DNA of 64,000 bases from contig NZ_FPBP01000008.1 of NCBI RefSeq assembly GCF_900116705.1, positions 1 through 64,000 of the forward strand. Reading direction: 5' to 3'. This document shows, one piece after another, positions 52,953 through 61,961 of the stretch. This DNA comes from Halomonas korlensis. GTDB taxonomy: Bacteria > Pseudomonadota > Gammaproteobacteria > Pseudomonadales > Halomonadaceae. Every line of letters starts with the position of its first letter. The stretch's first letter is position 1. The position numbers and the translations under genes were made by a program. Under the pieces are notes generated by a model that was given only the letters and a program-made list of their open reading frames with translations, did no database searches and was not told the origin of the DNA.

Positions 52953-54593
52953 TCAGGAGCGCCCATGGCGAAGCTCGCCGTTCAGCGCCTTGATGATGGA
53001 GTAGCACATCAACAGCATCACGACGGAAAACGGAATCGCCGTCGCCGTCACACCCGCCTGAAGCGCCGACAGGCCGCCACCGATCAGCAGCACGATGGCG
53101 ATCAACCCCTCCACCGTCGCCCAGAACATGCGCTGGGGCCTGGGGGCATCGATCTTGCCGCCGGCGGTGATGGTATCGATCACCAGCGACCCCGAATCCG
53201 ATGAGGTCACGAAGAAGATCAGCGCCAGGACAATGCCGAGAGTGGACATCAGCCCCGTCAGCGGCAGCTCATTGAGCATGCCGAACAAGGAGAGTTCCGG
53301 GCTGTAGTTGTCGATCACGTATTCCTTGACCAGACTGCCGGCGGGGTCGGCATAGAGCTGATCGAGGGCGGTGGCACCGAAGATGCCCATCCAGATGAAG
53401 ATGAACAGGCTGGGAATCAGCAGCACGCAGATCACGAACTCCCGAACCGTGCGGCCACGCGAGACCCGCGCGATGAACATCCCGACGAACGGCGCCCAGC
53501 TGATCCACCAGGCCCAGTAGAAGATCGTCCAGGTCTGGCGGTAGGCGTCGTCGTCGCGCCCGAAGGGGGCCGACAGCGCGGCGAACTCCGTCACATAGGT
53601 GGTAAGGCCCGTCCAGAACCCGCTCAGAGCGACCAGGGTCGGGCCGGCGAACAGCACGAAGAAGAAGAACAGCACGGCCAGAAACATATTGATCTCGGAG
53701 AGCTTCTTCACGCCGCCTTCGAGCCCGCGCCACACGGATACCAGGGCCACCGCCGTCACCAGCATGATGATGATGACCTGGGTGGTGGTGCTGACTTCCA
53801 GGCCGAACACGAAGTTCATTCCTGCGTTGGCCTGCTGCGCTCCTAGGCCCAGCGATGTCGCCAGCCCGAAGAGAGTAGAAAACACCGCGAGGATATCGAT
53901 CACATGCCCCCACCAGCCCCAGACGCGCTCGCCAAGAATCGGAAAGAACGCCGAGCGAACCGAGAAGGGCAGGCCCTTGTTATAGGTAAAGATGCCCAGC
54001 GCCAGGGCCATCACCACATACACGGCCCAGCCATGGATGCCCCAGTGCAGGTAGGTACCGGCCAGGCCCAGGGCGCTGGCATCGGCGATGGCCTGCGGAT
54101 CGAGCTCCCCGTCGGCTCCAAAGGGAGACGTTACTCCCAACGGCAGGGAGACGTTGGCGTGATAGACCGGCTCCAGCACACCGAAGAACAACAGCCCGAT
54201 GCCGATGCCGGCCGCGAACAGCATCGCGAACCAGGAAAGGTAGCCGTGCTCGGGCCTGGCATCGGGGCCACCCAATCTGACCGAGCCGTGGGGGAGGACG
54301 ACGAGCGCCAGGCAGAACAGGATGAAAAAATCCACCACGATCATGAAATACCAGTCCAGCGTCCCGGTCGCGAAACCGACGATAGACTGAAATATGCTCC
54401 CGGCCCGTTCGGGGAACAGCAGGGTAAGCACGATGAAGACGACCGACGCGAGCGCCGATACGGCAAATACGCGGTTGTGGATATCGAAACCGATAGGGCC
54501 AAGCTGGCCCTCGATATTGTCCTGGCCAACGGAGTAATCCGTTTGCATGTCGCTGTTCGCGGCGTGCGATGACTGATCACTCGGATCATTCAT
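52953..54593 (-). CDS. BCCT-family transporter (betaine/carnitine/choline type)
   Basis: A 546-residue inner-membrane symporter with about twelve helices. BCCT marks are HWGIHGWAVYVVMALALGIFTYNKGLPFSVRSAFFPILGERVWGWWGHVIDILAVFSTLFGLATSLGLGAQQ and TIFYWAWWISWAPFVGMFIARVSRGRTVREF, with the aromatic box in the second segment. AGGAAG lies eight bases before the ATG. The substrate is a quaternary ammonium compound such as betaine or choline, or DMSP. It would suit osmoadaptation, although no betaine-synthesis gene is nearby. Confidence 0.9.
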   Translation of the reverse strand: MNDPSDQSSHAANSDMQTDYSVGQDNIEGQLGPIGFDIHNRVFAVSALASVVFIVLTLLFPERAGSIFQSIVGFATGTLDWYFMIVVDFFILFCLALVVLPHGSVRLGGPDARPEHGYLSWFAMLFAAGIGIGLLFFGVLEPVYHANVSLPLGVTSPFGADGELDPQAIADASALGLAGTYLHWGIHGWAVYVVMALALGIFTYNKGLPFSVRSAFFPILGERVWGWWGHVIDILAVFSTLFGLATSLGLGAQQANAGMNFVFGLEVSTTTQVIIIMLVTAVALVSVWRGLEGGVKKLSEINMFLAVLFFFFVLFAGPTLVALSGFWTGLTTYVTEFAALSAPFGRDDDAYRQTWTIFYWAWWISWAPFVGMFIARVSRGRTVREFVICVLLIPSLFIFIWMGIFGATALDQLYADPAGSLVKEYVIDNYSPELSLFGMLNELPLTGLMSTLGIVLALIFFVTSSDSGSLVIDTITAGGKIDAPRPQRMFWATVEGLIAIVLLIGGGLSALQAGVTATAIPFSVVMLLMCYSIIKALNGELRHGRS

Positions 54594-54701
54594 GGCAGAC
54601 TTCCTGTGGCGATGGGATGTCAGGCGTCATCAGTTTACCATGCTCTTCTTTCTGGCCTCCTACAGTATGAGGCCCCTGATTCAACGTCTGCAGGACACGT
54701 C

Positions 54702-55598
54702 ATGCCGCTGCTCTACTTCTTAGCCCCGCTGGGTGCTGTACTCATCTGGTCGGGCAACATGACCATCAATCAGCTTACCGTGGGCACCATCGCGCCGAGC
54801 AGCATCGCCTTCCTGCGCTGGGTACTGGCGCTTCTCGTACTCACGCCCTTCGTGCTGCCCGCCGCTGTGAGGCACCGCGATGCCATTCGCCGCCAATGGT
54901 ACAAGCTGGCTTTCCTGGGGCTGCTCGGCATGGCCATGTGGCAAGGGCTCGCCTATGTCGCCGCGGAAACCACCTCGGCCACCAACATGGGTATCCTCGC
55001 CGCCATGGTGCCACTGCTGACGGTACTGCTCAGCGCCTTGATCCTACGCGAGGCGCCCACCCACGGCGGTACCCTCGGCGGCTTGGTGGCACTCGTCGGC
55101 GTGACCGTACTGCTCGGACAGGGCGACCCGTTCACCCTGCTCACGCTGGACGTCGCCATCGGCGACCTGCTGATGGTCGTGGCCGCCACCTGCTACGCGC
55201 TTTACGGCGTGATGCTCAAACGTTGGCCGCTGGATATGCCGCCCTGGGTGGTCCTCTACCTGCAGGCGGTGTTTGCCACGCTGTTCCTGCTACCCGGCTA
55301 CTTGCTCGGCCCGATGACCCCCATCGACGGTGATAACATCTGGTTGATCCTCTACGCCGGCATTCCCGCCTCGATCATCACCACCTTCCTGTGGATGCGC
55401 GCCATCCGCCAGATCGGCGCCAGCCAGGCCAGCATCTTCATCAACCTGATGCCGCTGTTCAGCGCGCTGATCGCCATGGCCTTTCTCGGCGAGCGAATCG
55501 CACTCTTCCACCTGATCGGCGGCGCCCTGGTGCTGACCGGGGTGATCATGGCCCAGCGGCTGACACGGCCACTGAGCCGTTTCAGCCATGCCGGCTAG
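54702..55598 (+). CDS. EamA/DMT-family transporter
   Basis: A 298-residue inner-membrane protein with ten predicted helices in two EamA repeats (about 5-140 and 150-290). Segments include LIWSGNMTINQLTVGTIAPSSIAFLRWVLALLVLTPF and GASQASIFINLMPLFSALIAMAFLGERI. It is probably a metabolite exporter of unknown substrate. AGGA lies eight bases before the ATG at 54702. Its 3' end overlaps the convergent mocA by 17 bp. Confidence 0.85.
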   Translation: MPLLYFLAPLGAVLIWSGNMTINQLTVGTIAPSSIAFLRWVLALLVLTPFVLPAAVRHRDAIRRQWYKLAFLGLLGMAMWQGLAYVAAETTSATNMGILAAMVPLLTVLLSALILREAPTHGGTLGGLVALVGVTVLLGQGDPFTLLTLDVAIGDLLMVVAATCYALYGVMLKRWPLDMPPWVVLYLQAVFATLFLLPGYLLGPMTPIDGDNIWLILYAGIPASIITTFLWMRAIRQIGASQASIFINLMPLFSALIAMAFLGERIALFHLIGGALVLTGVIMAQRLTRPLSRFSHAG

Positions 55599-56223
55599 GT
55601 TCTTGCAAAGAGGCAAGATCGCCGACCATGTCCACGTCCCGGTGGATACCGGCATCCTCGACGTGAATCTCGCGAACCCGCGAGGCATGCCGACATATCA
55701 CCTCGCGGCCTCCCCGTTCACCGTGGAGGTCGGCAAGCTCGGGCCATAGCGCCCGGCCGAATACCACAGGATGGCCACGCCGCCTCCCGTAAACCGGACA
55801 AAGAATCGTGTCTTGGCTTGCCGCCCGGCCGAGCAAAGCCAGTGTGGACGGGGCGATGCCCGGCATATCGCCCAGCAGCACCACGAGCGCCTCCGGACCG
55901 GGCATCCCATCCAGCACGCCGACTGCATCGGCCAAGCTGCTGCCCAGCCCCCGGTCGGCGTGCAAGGCGCGTATCAGGCGCGTGTCGGGCGAGAGGCCAA
56001 GTGCCGCGGGGTCGTCCTCCTCGCGCAGCACCACATAGCAGTCGGCGAAGGTCCCGGCGGCCCGCTGGACGGCACTCGCCAGCAAGGTGCGACCATCGGC
56101 CAGGCGCGCCCGACGCTTGTCGGCGGTACCGAAACGGCGGGAGCGTCCGGCCGCCATGACCAGGGCCGCAACCTGGACGGGTGGAATCTCGCGAATAGGG
56201 AACGCTGCCTTAGAGGGACTCAC
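55582..56223 (-). CDS. mocA: Molybdenum cofactor nucleotidyltransferase (MocA/MobA-like)
   Basis: A 213-residue NTP-transferase. The nucleotide-binding motif is ALVMAAGRSRRFGTADKRRARLADG, followed by VVLLGDMPGIAPSTLALL and RRGHPVVFGRALWPELADLHGERGGREVI, typical of MocA. It should attach CMP to molybdopterin for hydroxylases of the xanthine-oxidase family. The start is a GTG at 56223 that overlaps the end of xdhC by 14 bp; a start nearer 56160 is possible but would remove the first strand. It is coupled with the oxidoreductase genes upstream. Confidence 0.85.
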   Translation of the reverse strand: MSPSKAAFPIREIPPVQVAALVMAAGRSRRFGTADKRRARLADGRTLLASAVQRAAGTFADCYVVLREEDDPAALGLSPDTRLIRALHADRGLGSSLADAVGVLDGMPGPEALVVLLGDMPGIAPSTLALLGRAASQDTILCPVYGRRRGHPVVFGRALWPELADLHGERGGREVICRHASRVREIHVEDAGIHRDVDMVGDLASLQEPSRHG

Positions 56224-57190
56224 GGGATCGACCCCGCTGCACGCGGACGATATCGGCCATCACTGCCAAGGCGATCTCGGCCGGCGTCTTGCTGCCCAGC
56301 GCCAGGCCAATTGGCATCTTTATTCGCGCCATCTCCTCCTCGCCCAGGCCACCCGAGCGGCGCAGGCGTTCGGCACGTACCGCCGAAGTCCGTTGCGATC
56401 CCATCACGCCGATATAGAAGGCCGGGGTGCGAACCGCCTCGATCATCGCCAGGTCATCGATGCGCGGATCATGGGTCAGTGCCACCACAGCGGTGGCGGC
56501 ATGGCAGGCGCCCGAGGCGATGAAGATCGAGGGCAGCACCGACTGTACCTCGACGCCCTCGACGCAAAACCCCGCCCGCACTTCCTCGCGAGGGTCGCAG
56601 ACGATCACCTCAAAGCCCAAGGGCCGGGCGAATTCGGCACAAGCCTCGGCCACCGGTGAGATGCCGGCAAGGATCAGCCGCGCCGCGGGACCGATGCGCA
56701 GGGTCACCCTCCTCGCCCCGCGATCCTGCACGACCCGGGGCCCCAGGCCGCCATCCTCGGCGAACTGCAACCGGCCGCTGGCCAGGTCGACCCGGCGGGC
56801 CAGTGGCCGTCGACCGAGCAGGGTCGCCTGCATCACCTCCAGGTGGGTCAGGGTAGCGGCATCGGGTTCCATGGGCTCGATCAGCACATCGAGGATTCCG
56901 CCACAAGGCAGACTGATCCGCGGGCCATCCGGGCCCTCGGGATCGCCGTAGCGCAGCGTCTGCAGGCCCGAGTCGAACTCGCCGTCGCGCAGGCGAGCGA
57001 GGAAGTCCTCTTCGACACAGCCCCCGGAAAGCGACCCGACATGCCGGCCGTCGCCCCTTGCCACCAGCATCGAGCCCGGCTCCCGCGGCGAGGATCCGAA
57101 GGTGGCAAGCACTGTACAGAACCAGATCCGTCGCCCCTTACGCAGCCAGGCCAATGCCTGGTCGACCACCTGCAGGTCGAGATGGCGCAT
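56210..57190 (-). CDS. xdhC: XdhC/CoxI family molybdenum-cofactor insertion protein
   Basis: About 326 residues. The N-terminal XdhC_CoxI domain has TVLATFGSSPREPGSMLVARGDGRHVGSLSGGCVEEDFL. The C-terminal Rossmann-like domain has VVALTHDPRIDDLAMIEAV and FYIGVMGSQRTSAVRAERLR, ending PIGLALGSKTPAEIALAVMADIV. It binds and sulfurates or delivers Mo-cofactor to the hydroxylase. The ATG at 57190 follows the upstream stop by two bases, so it is translationally coupled. The partners are the genes at 57193-59990. Confidence 0.9.
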   Translation of the reverse strand: MRHLDLQVVDQALAWLRKGRRIWFCTVLATFGSSPREPGSMLVARGDGRHVGSLSGGCVEEDFLARLRDGEFDSGLQTLRYGDPEGPDGPRISLPCGGILDVLIEPMEPDAATLTHLEVMQATLLGRRPLARRVDLASGRLQFAEDGGLGPRVVQDRGARRVTLRIGPAARLILAGISPVAEACAEFARPLGFEVIVCDPREEVRAGFCVEGVEVQSVLPSIFIASGACHAATAVVALTHDPRIDDLAMIEAVRTPAFYIGVMGSQRTSAVRAERLRRSGGLGEEEMARIKMPIGLALGSKTPAEIALAVMADIVRVQRGRSRESL

Positions 57191-57192
57191 CC

Positions 57193-59526
57193 TCAGCTCG
57201 CCAGTTGATCGCCGACCGGCAGGCGCCGGATGCGCTTGCCGGTGGCGGCGAAGATGGCATTGCAAAGTGCTGGTGCCACGGGTGGAAGGCCTGGCTCGCC
57301 AACGCCTCCCATGGCGTCGCTGGGGTTGTCGATCAAGTGCACCCGGACGACCTTGGGCGCGTCCGGCATACGCGGAATCAGGTACTTGTCAAAGTTACCC
57401 TGCTGGGCAACGCCATCCTTGAAGGTCACCTCGCTTTGCAGGGCAATACCAATGCCCATCACGCAGGAACCCTCCATCTGCGACCGGATTCGCTCCGGAT
57501 TGGCTTGGGGCCCACAGTCGAAGGCGATGTCCGCGCGGTGAATGGTCAGTTCGCCCTCATCGTCCACCTCGACGTCAAAGACGATGGCGGTGTAGGAGAC
57601 GAAGCTGTGATGAAAGGCCAGCCCCAGACCTCGCCCCTTCCCGGTTTCGCGCCCCCAGCCGGCCTCGTCGGTAGCGCGCTCAATGACGCGGCGCATGCGG
57701 GCCACATCGATTGGATACAGATCCGGATCCTCGCCGTAATTCCAGCCATCACCAAAGGTCAAATTATGAACTTCCCGGTCCGGCCCCAGCAGTTCCAGCA
57801 CATAGTCCCGGTGGTCCCTGCCGGCCGCCACGGCCATTTCATGGGCAAAGCTCTGGATCGCCCAGGCATGGGGCAGGTTGTACACTGAACGGAACCAACC
57901 GATACGGACATGGGCCGGGGCGGGCGGGTTTTCCAGACGAATAGCGGGAATACTGAATGGCATGGTATTGAAGCCCATACCCAGTTCGAATTCCCCCTTA
58001 TGCTTGGGGTCTGCGGCAAAGAGCGAGGCGATGCTAGGAGACAGCGTCCGGTGGCGCCAACTGGTCGCCTTGCCCTCTCCGTCCAGGCCCGCTTCCAGAT
58101 GATCGACGGATACGGCGTGGAAGTAGGCATGCTGGATATCGTCTTCCCGGGACCACTGCAGCTTGACGGGCTGTCCCTCGAATTCCTTCGCCACTCGGGC
58201 TGCTTCGAGCACAAAATCCGGTTTCGCCTTGCGGCCGAAGCCGCCGCCAAGAAGCGTTTGATGAACGATAACGTTTTCCTCGTCCATCTCCAGCAGTCCC
58301 GCAATGCCCTCGCGGGTCGCCCTCGGATTCTGGATCGGCGCCCAGGCCTCGGCCTTGCCATCCTTGATCCTTACCACTGCCACTGGCGGTTCAATGGTGG
58401 CATGTGCCATATGAGGCATGTAATAGGTCGCTGTCACCCGCTTGTCAGCCTCTTCCAGCGCGGCCTCGACATCACCGGACTGGCGGATGACCTTGCCAGG
58501 CGATTGCGCCGCCTTTTCCAGGGACTCCCGGTAAGCATCGGAGGTGTAGTTGGCATTGTCTCCGGCCGAAGCCAAGTCCCACTCGATCTTAAGGGCCTTG
58601 CGGCCCTCCAGGGCGGCCCAGGTGTTGGAAGCCACCACGGCAACGCCACCGAGCGGGCTGAACGCGGCGGGCTGGCCAGTGCCCTCTATGCGAATTGTCT
58701 TTTTTACACCGGTGACTTTTAACGCTTCCTTGTCATCGACACTTTTGACCTTGGCACCATAAACAGGCGGACGGGCCACTACCGCATAGAGGGTGTCCTC
58801 CAGATCCACATCGGCGCCAAAAACCGCCTTGCCGGTAACAATGTCTTCGCCATCGATGGCCTTGGGGTGCGCGGACTTCAGTTCGCCGTTGATCAGACCG
58901 GATTCCTTGCCGATAAAGCGCAGCTCGCTATCGGACTTCAGAACCAGCGCATCGCGAACTGGAACGTCCAGCTCGCTTGCTGCCTTTGCGAGGTCCCCGA
59001 AGCCGATTTCACGGCCTGTGGCTGGATGTACCACCTTGTGGATCTCGGCCCGCACCTCATGTATCGGCACATCCCATTGATCGGCCGCGGCCTGCTCAAG
59101 CATCAGCCGGGCGGCGGCCGCTGCACGGCGCATGGGGTCGTACCAGTGGCGCATGCTGCGGGAGCCATCGGTATTCTGGTTACCGTACTTGTCCTGGTCC
59201 GCGTTCGCCTGCTGCGCCTGAACCTGTTCCCAGTCCGCACCCAGCTCATCGGCAGCCACCATGACCAGGCTCGTACGTATACCCTGCCCCATCTCGGCAC
59301 GGTTATTAACAATGGTGACCACGCCGTCGGATTCGATGTGGATAAACACATTCGGGTTGTCCACCCAGCCACCGGGCATGGCGCCGGCACCAAACTGGGC
59401 CTGTTCATTGGCGAGCCCCAGATCCCAGCGGGCTGCCAGCAAGAGTGCCGAGCCCCCGGCAAGTCCTTTCAGCAGACCACGGCGGCTGACATTGGCGAGC
59501 AACAGCGAATCGACTGATTGGTTCAT
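57193..59526 (-). CDS. Molybdopterin-binding aldehyde/isoquinoline oxidoreductase, large subunit (IorB-like)
   Basis: A 777-residue Mo-hydroxylase subunit. The N-terminus has a Tat motif, [22 protein letters not shown], so export with the small subunit is likely. Cofactor segments include [42 protein letters not shown] and the C-terminal [19 protein letters not shown], with the catalytic glutamate at 744. These are marks of the periplasmic isoquinoline 1-oxidoreductase branch rather than xanthine dehydrogenase. There is no XdhA-like FAD subunit. The 59523-59526 overlap couples it to the 2Fe-2S gene. Local GC looks lower than in flanking genes. Confidence 0.88.
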   Translation of the reverse strand: MNQSVDSLLLANVSRRGLLKGLAGGSALLLAARWDLGLANEQAQFGAGAMPGGWVDNPNVFIHIESDGVVTIVNNRAEMGQGIRTSLVMVAADELGADWEQVQAQQANADQDKYGNQNTDGSRSMRHWYDPMRRAAAAARLMLEQAAADQWDVPIHEVRAEIHKVVHPATGREIGFGDLAKAASELDVPVRDALVLKSDSELRFIGKESGLINGELKSAHPKAIDGEDIVTGKAVFGADVDLEDTLYAVVARPPVYGAKVKSVDDKEALKVTGVKKTIRIEGTGQPAAFSPLGGVAVVASNTWAALEGRKALKIEWDLASAGDNANYTSDAYRESLEKAAQSPGKVIRQSGDVEAALEEADKRVTATYYMPHMAHATIEPPVAVVRIKDGKAEAWAPIQNPRATREGIAGLLEMDEENVIVHQTLLGGGFGRKAKPDFVLEAARVAKEFEGQPVKLQWSREDDIQHAYFHAVSVDHLEAGLDGEGKATSWRHRTLSPSIASLFAADPKHKGEFELGMGFNTMPFSIPAIRLENPPAPAHVRIGWFRSVYNLPHAWAIQSFAHEMAVAAGRDHRDYVLELLGPDREVHNLTFGDGWNYGEDPDLYPIDVARMRRVIERATDEAGWGRETGKGRGLGLAFHHSFVSYTAIVFDVEVDDEGELTIHRADIAFDCGPQANPERIRSQMEGSCVMGIGIALQSEVTFKDGVAQQGNFDKYLIPRMPDAPKVVRVHLIDNPSDAMGGVGEPGLPPVAPALCNAIFAATGKRIRRLPVGDQLAS

Positions 59527-59990
59527 GAGCTGGCCACCTCCTGGTCCGCGACCCGTTCAATGGCCGACAGGATGCGATTGTAGGTGCCACACCGACACAA
59601 GTTGCCGGCCATGGCGTCGACTATTTCCTGGGTTTCCGGTTTCGGGCTTTTCTTCAGCAGCGCCGTGGCATTCATGATCTGCCCTCCCTGGCAGTACCCG
59701 CACTGGGCAACCCCCAGATCAAGCCAGGCCTGCTGGACTTTCTTGCCGACGGCATCGTCGGCCATCGCCTCGATGGTGGTTACCTGGCGTCCCTGCACGG
59801 CGGAGACCGGCGTCACGCAGGACCGCGTAGCCTCGCCGTCCAGGTGCACGGTACAAGCACCGCACTCGGCGATGCCGCAACCGAACTTGGTGCCGGTCAG
59901 GCCCGCCACGTCGCGAAGTGCCCAGAGCAACGGCATGTCGTCCGGCACGTCGAGCTCATGCTCTCGGCCGTTGATGGTCAGGGTGGCCAT
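59523..59990 (-). CDS. 2Fe-2S small subunit of the Mo-hydroxylase (IorA-like)
   Basis: A 155-residue protein with both clusters: plant-type C38, C43, C46, C58 ([16 protein letters not shown]) and the second C97, C100, C132, C134 (CGYCQGGQ and LCRCGTY). It passes electrons from the Mo site to an acceptor, often a cytochrome c. No leader is present, so it would be co-exported with the Tat-bearing large subunit. GAGGAG lies eight bases before the ATG. It is the first gene of the small-subunit, large-subunit, xdhC, mocA chain. Confidence 0.94.
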   Translation of the reverse strand: MATLTINGREHELDVPDDMPLLWALRDVAGLTGTKFGCGIAECGACTVHLDGEATRSCVTPVSAVQGRQVTTIEAMADDAVGKKVQQAWLDLGVAQCGYCQGGQIMNATALLKKSPKPETQEIVDAMAGNLCRCGTYNRILSAIERVADQEVASS

Positions 59991-60069
59991 GATGTCTCTC
60001 CTCGGTGATGGGGGCCGGCGCAGAAAAACGCCCCGATATTGACCTTAACCACTCGTGGCTATTTCGCAA

Positions 60070-60915
60070 CTAGCGTATCCCCGCCCTGAGGAACGACTGC
60101 ACGAACTGGCGCTGGAAGAGCAGGAAGGCGACCAGCAGCGGCGCAATGCTGAGTAGCGTCGCGGCGCTGACGGTGGCCCAGTTGACGCCGGTTTCCGGTG
60201 CCGAGAAGACGCCGAGACCCACGGTAAGCGGGCGGCTCTCCACCGAGTTGGTGACCACCAGCGGCCAAAGGAAGTTGTTCCAGTGGTGGCTGATCGATAC
60301 CAGGCCATAGGCCAGGTAGGTGGGTTTGGCCAGCGGCACGTAGACCTTGAGCAGGATTGCCATCCAGCCACAGCCCTCGATTCGGGCGGCGTCCTCGAGC
60401 TCGCGGGGGATCGTCTTGAAGGTCTGGCGCAACAGGAAGATACCGAAGGCACTGGCCACATAGGGCAGGCCGATGCCGGTGATGGTATCGACCAGCCCCA
60501 GGCCGCTTGCGATGCGGTAGTTCTCGACGATCAGCACCTCTGGAAAAACGAACAGCTGGATCAGCACCAGCATGAACAGGATGTCCTTTCCAGGGACGGG
60601 GAAGCGTGCGAAGGCGAAGCCGGCCAGGGTACAGACCACGAACTGCGCCAACACCACCCCGGTGACCAGCGCGAAGGTATTGAGGTAGTAGCGGGCAAAG
60701 GGCGCCTGCTCCCAGGCATCGGCGAAGTTTTCCAGCGTCAGCGGTGCCAGCAAGTCAAAACGCACCATGAATTCCGACGGGTGAAAGGCCGCCCAGAAGG
60801 CGTAGAGCAGCGGGAAGATCCAGACGATCGCCAGCAGCCAGGCGGCCACGGTTTCCAGACGCGGCAACGAGAATCGGCGACTCGGCCGCGCCGCAGAGGC
60901 AATGGAAGTGTTCAT
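60070..60915 (-). CDS. ugpE: Sugar ABC transporter permease (MalG/UgpE type)
   Basis: A 281-residue inner-membrane permease with six helices. The cytoplasmic EAA loop reads ELEDAARIEGCGWMAILLKVYVPLAKP, which binds the ATPase. It opens RLETVAAWLLAIVWIFPLLYAFWAAFHPSEFM. Its ATG overlaps the upstream permease stop by four bases. The glycerol-3-phosphate assignment (Ugp) is by overall resemblance; any carbohydrate is possible. Confidence 0.85.
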   Translation of the reverse strand: MNTSIASAARPSRRFSLPRLETVAAWLLAIVWIFPLLYAFWAAFHPSEFMVRFDLLAPLTLENFADAWEQAPFARYYLNTFALVTGVVLAQFVVCTLAGFAFARFPVPGKDILFMLVLIQLFVFPEVLIVENYRIASGLGLVDTITGIGLPYVASAFGIFLLRQTFKTIPRELEDAARIEGCGWMAILLKVYVPLAKPTYLAYGLVSISHHWNNFLWPLVVTNSVESRPLTVGLGVFSAPETGVNWATVSAATLLSIAPLLVAFLLFQRQFVQSFLRAGIR

Positions 60916-61796
60916 TGATAATGCGTCCTGCGGTCGAGCACGGTGAACTTCACCGTGGCCACCACGGCCAGCACCAGCAGGATCACCACGGTGATGGTGG
61001 CGGCGTAGGTGCGGTCGAAGAACGAGAAGGCGTTCTCGTAGACGTAGTAGAGCAGCAGATTGGTGGCGTTATTGGGGCCGCCCTTGGTCAGGATGAACAG
61101 ATGATCGACCACGCGCACCGCGTTGATCAGCGCATTGATCAGCACGAACAGCGTGGTCGGCATCAACAGCGGGAAGGTGACCCGCCAGAAGAAGCTCCAG
61201 CGGCTGGTGCCTTCCAGGTTCGAGGCCTCCTCGAGTTCCGGCGGGATGCTCTGTAGCGCCGCCAGGTAGAAGATCATGAAGAAGCCCGCCTCCTTCCACA
61301 CCGTCATCACGATCACCGAGCCAAGCGCCACGCCGGGATCGCCGAGCCAGTTGACGCCCGGCAGTCCCAGCCAACCGAGCAGGGCGTTGAACAGGCCGAT
61401 CTGCGGCGCGTAAAAGAACATCCAGATATTGGCCGCGGCAATCATCGGCAGGATGGTAGGCGTGAAATAAGCCATGCGCACGAAGCCCCGTCCCGGTAGG
61501 CGAGCGTTGACGAGCAGCGCCATGCCCAGCGCCAGGGCGATGGAGGTCGGAATCGTGCCCAGCGCGTAGAGCAAGTTGTTGCGCGCCACCTGCCAGAAGG
61601 TGTCGTCCTCGATCAGCAGTTGGTAGTTCTCGAGCCCCACGAACGTAGCGGGCTCACCGCGAAAGCCGGGCAGGAACAGACTGTTGACCAGGGTGGCGAC
61701 GGTCGGCAAGTAGGCGAAGGTGGCCAGCAGCACCGCCGCCGGCAACAGCAACAGCGCGCCGTAGATCTGCATGCGTCGGTCGGCGTTTTGAATCAC
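60912..61796 (-). CDS. ugpA: Sugar ABC transporter permease (MalF/UgpA type)
   Basis: About 294 residues with six helices. The EAA motif is ELEEASNLEGTSRWSFFWRVTFPLLMPT. The start is a GTG at 61796 with AGGAGG nine bases upstream; the longer reading to 61868 runs through a hairpin. It pairs with the UgpE-like protein, whose gene overlaps by four bases. The binding-protein gene lies 165 bp upstream beyond an inverted repeat. Confidence 0.86.
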   Translation of the reverse strand: MIQNADRRMQIYGALLLLPAAVLLATFAYLPTVATLVNSLFLPGFRGEPATFVGLENYQLLIEDDTFWQVARNNLLYALGTIPTSIALALGMALLVNARLPGRGFVRMAYFTPTILPMIAAANIWMFFYAPQIGLFNALLGWLGLPGVNWLGDPGVALGSVIVMTVWKEAGFFMIFYLAALQSIPPELEEASNLEGTSRWSFFWRVTFPLLMPTTLFVLINALINAVRVVDHLFILTKGGPNNATNLLLYYVYENAFSFFDRTYAATITVVILLVLAVVATVKFTVLDRRTHYQ

Positions 61797-61849
61797 TAGG
61801 GCTTGCCTCCTGTGCTGTGAACGAGCCGGGTACAGGTCAGTGAGGAGGT

Positions 61850-61871
61850 CATTTGCCAAGGATGGCAAATG
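61850..61871. other. Intergenic hairpin between ugpB-like and ugpA-like genes
   Basis: CATTTGCCA (61850-61858) pairs perfectly with TGGCAAATG (61863-61871) around AGGA, in the 165-bp gap between the binding-protein stop (61962) and the permease start (61796). No T-run follows. Similar hairpins in other ABC operons raise the binding-protein mRNA over the permeases. Confidence 0.5.
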
Positions 61872-61961
61872 TAGCGTCCAAGGAGGGATTCACAGCGCCT
61901 CCTCTCTGACCTTTGTCCCCGGCGCCCCCGTCTGCATCTCCTCCAGAGTCTGGCCTCAGCG

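Noticed and set aside
57193..59990. Xanthine dehydrogenase XdhAB for the purine pathway
   Set aside because: The Tat leader, the lack of an FAD domain and the two-subunit layout fit the isoquinoline/aldehyde oxidoreductase branch; XdhC and MocA serve this whole superfamily.
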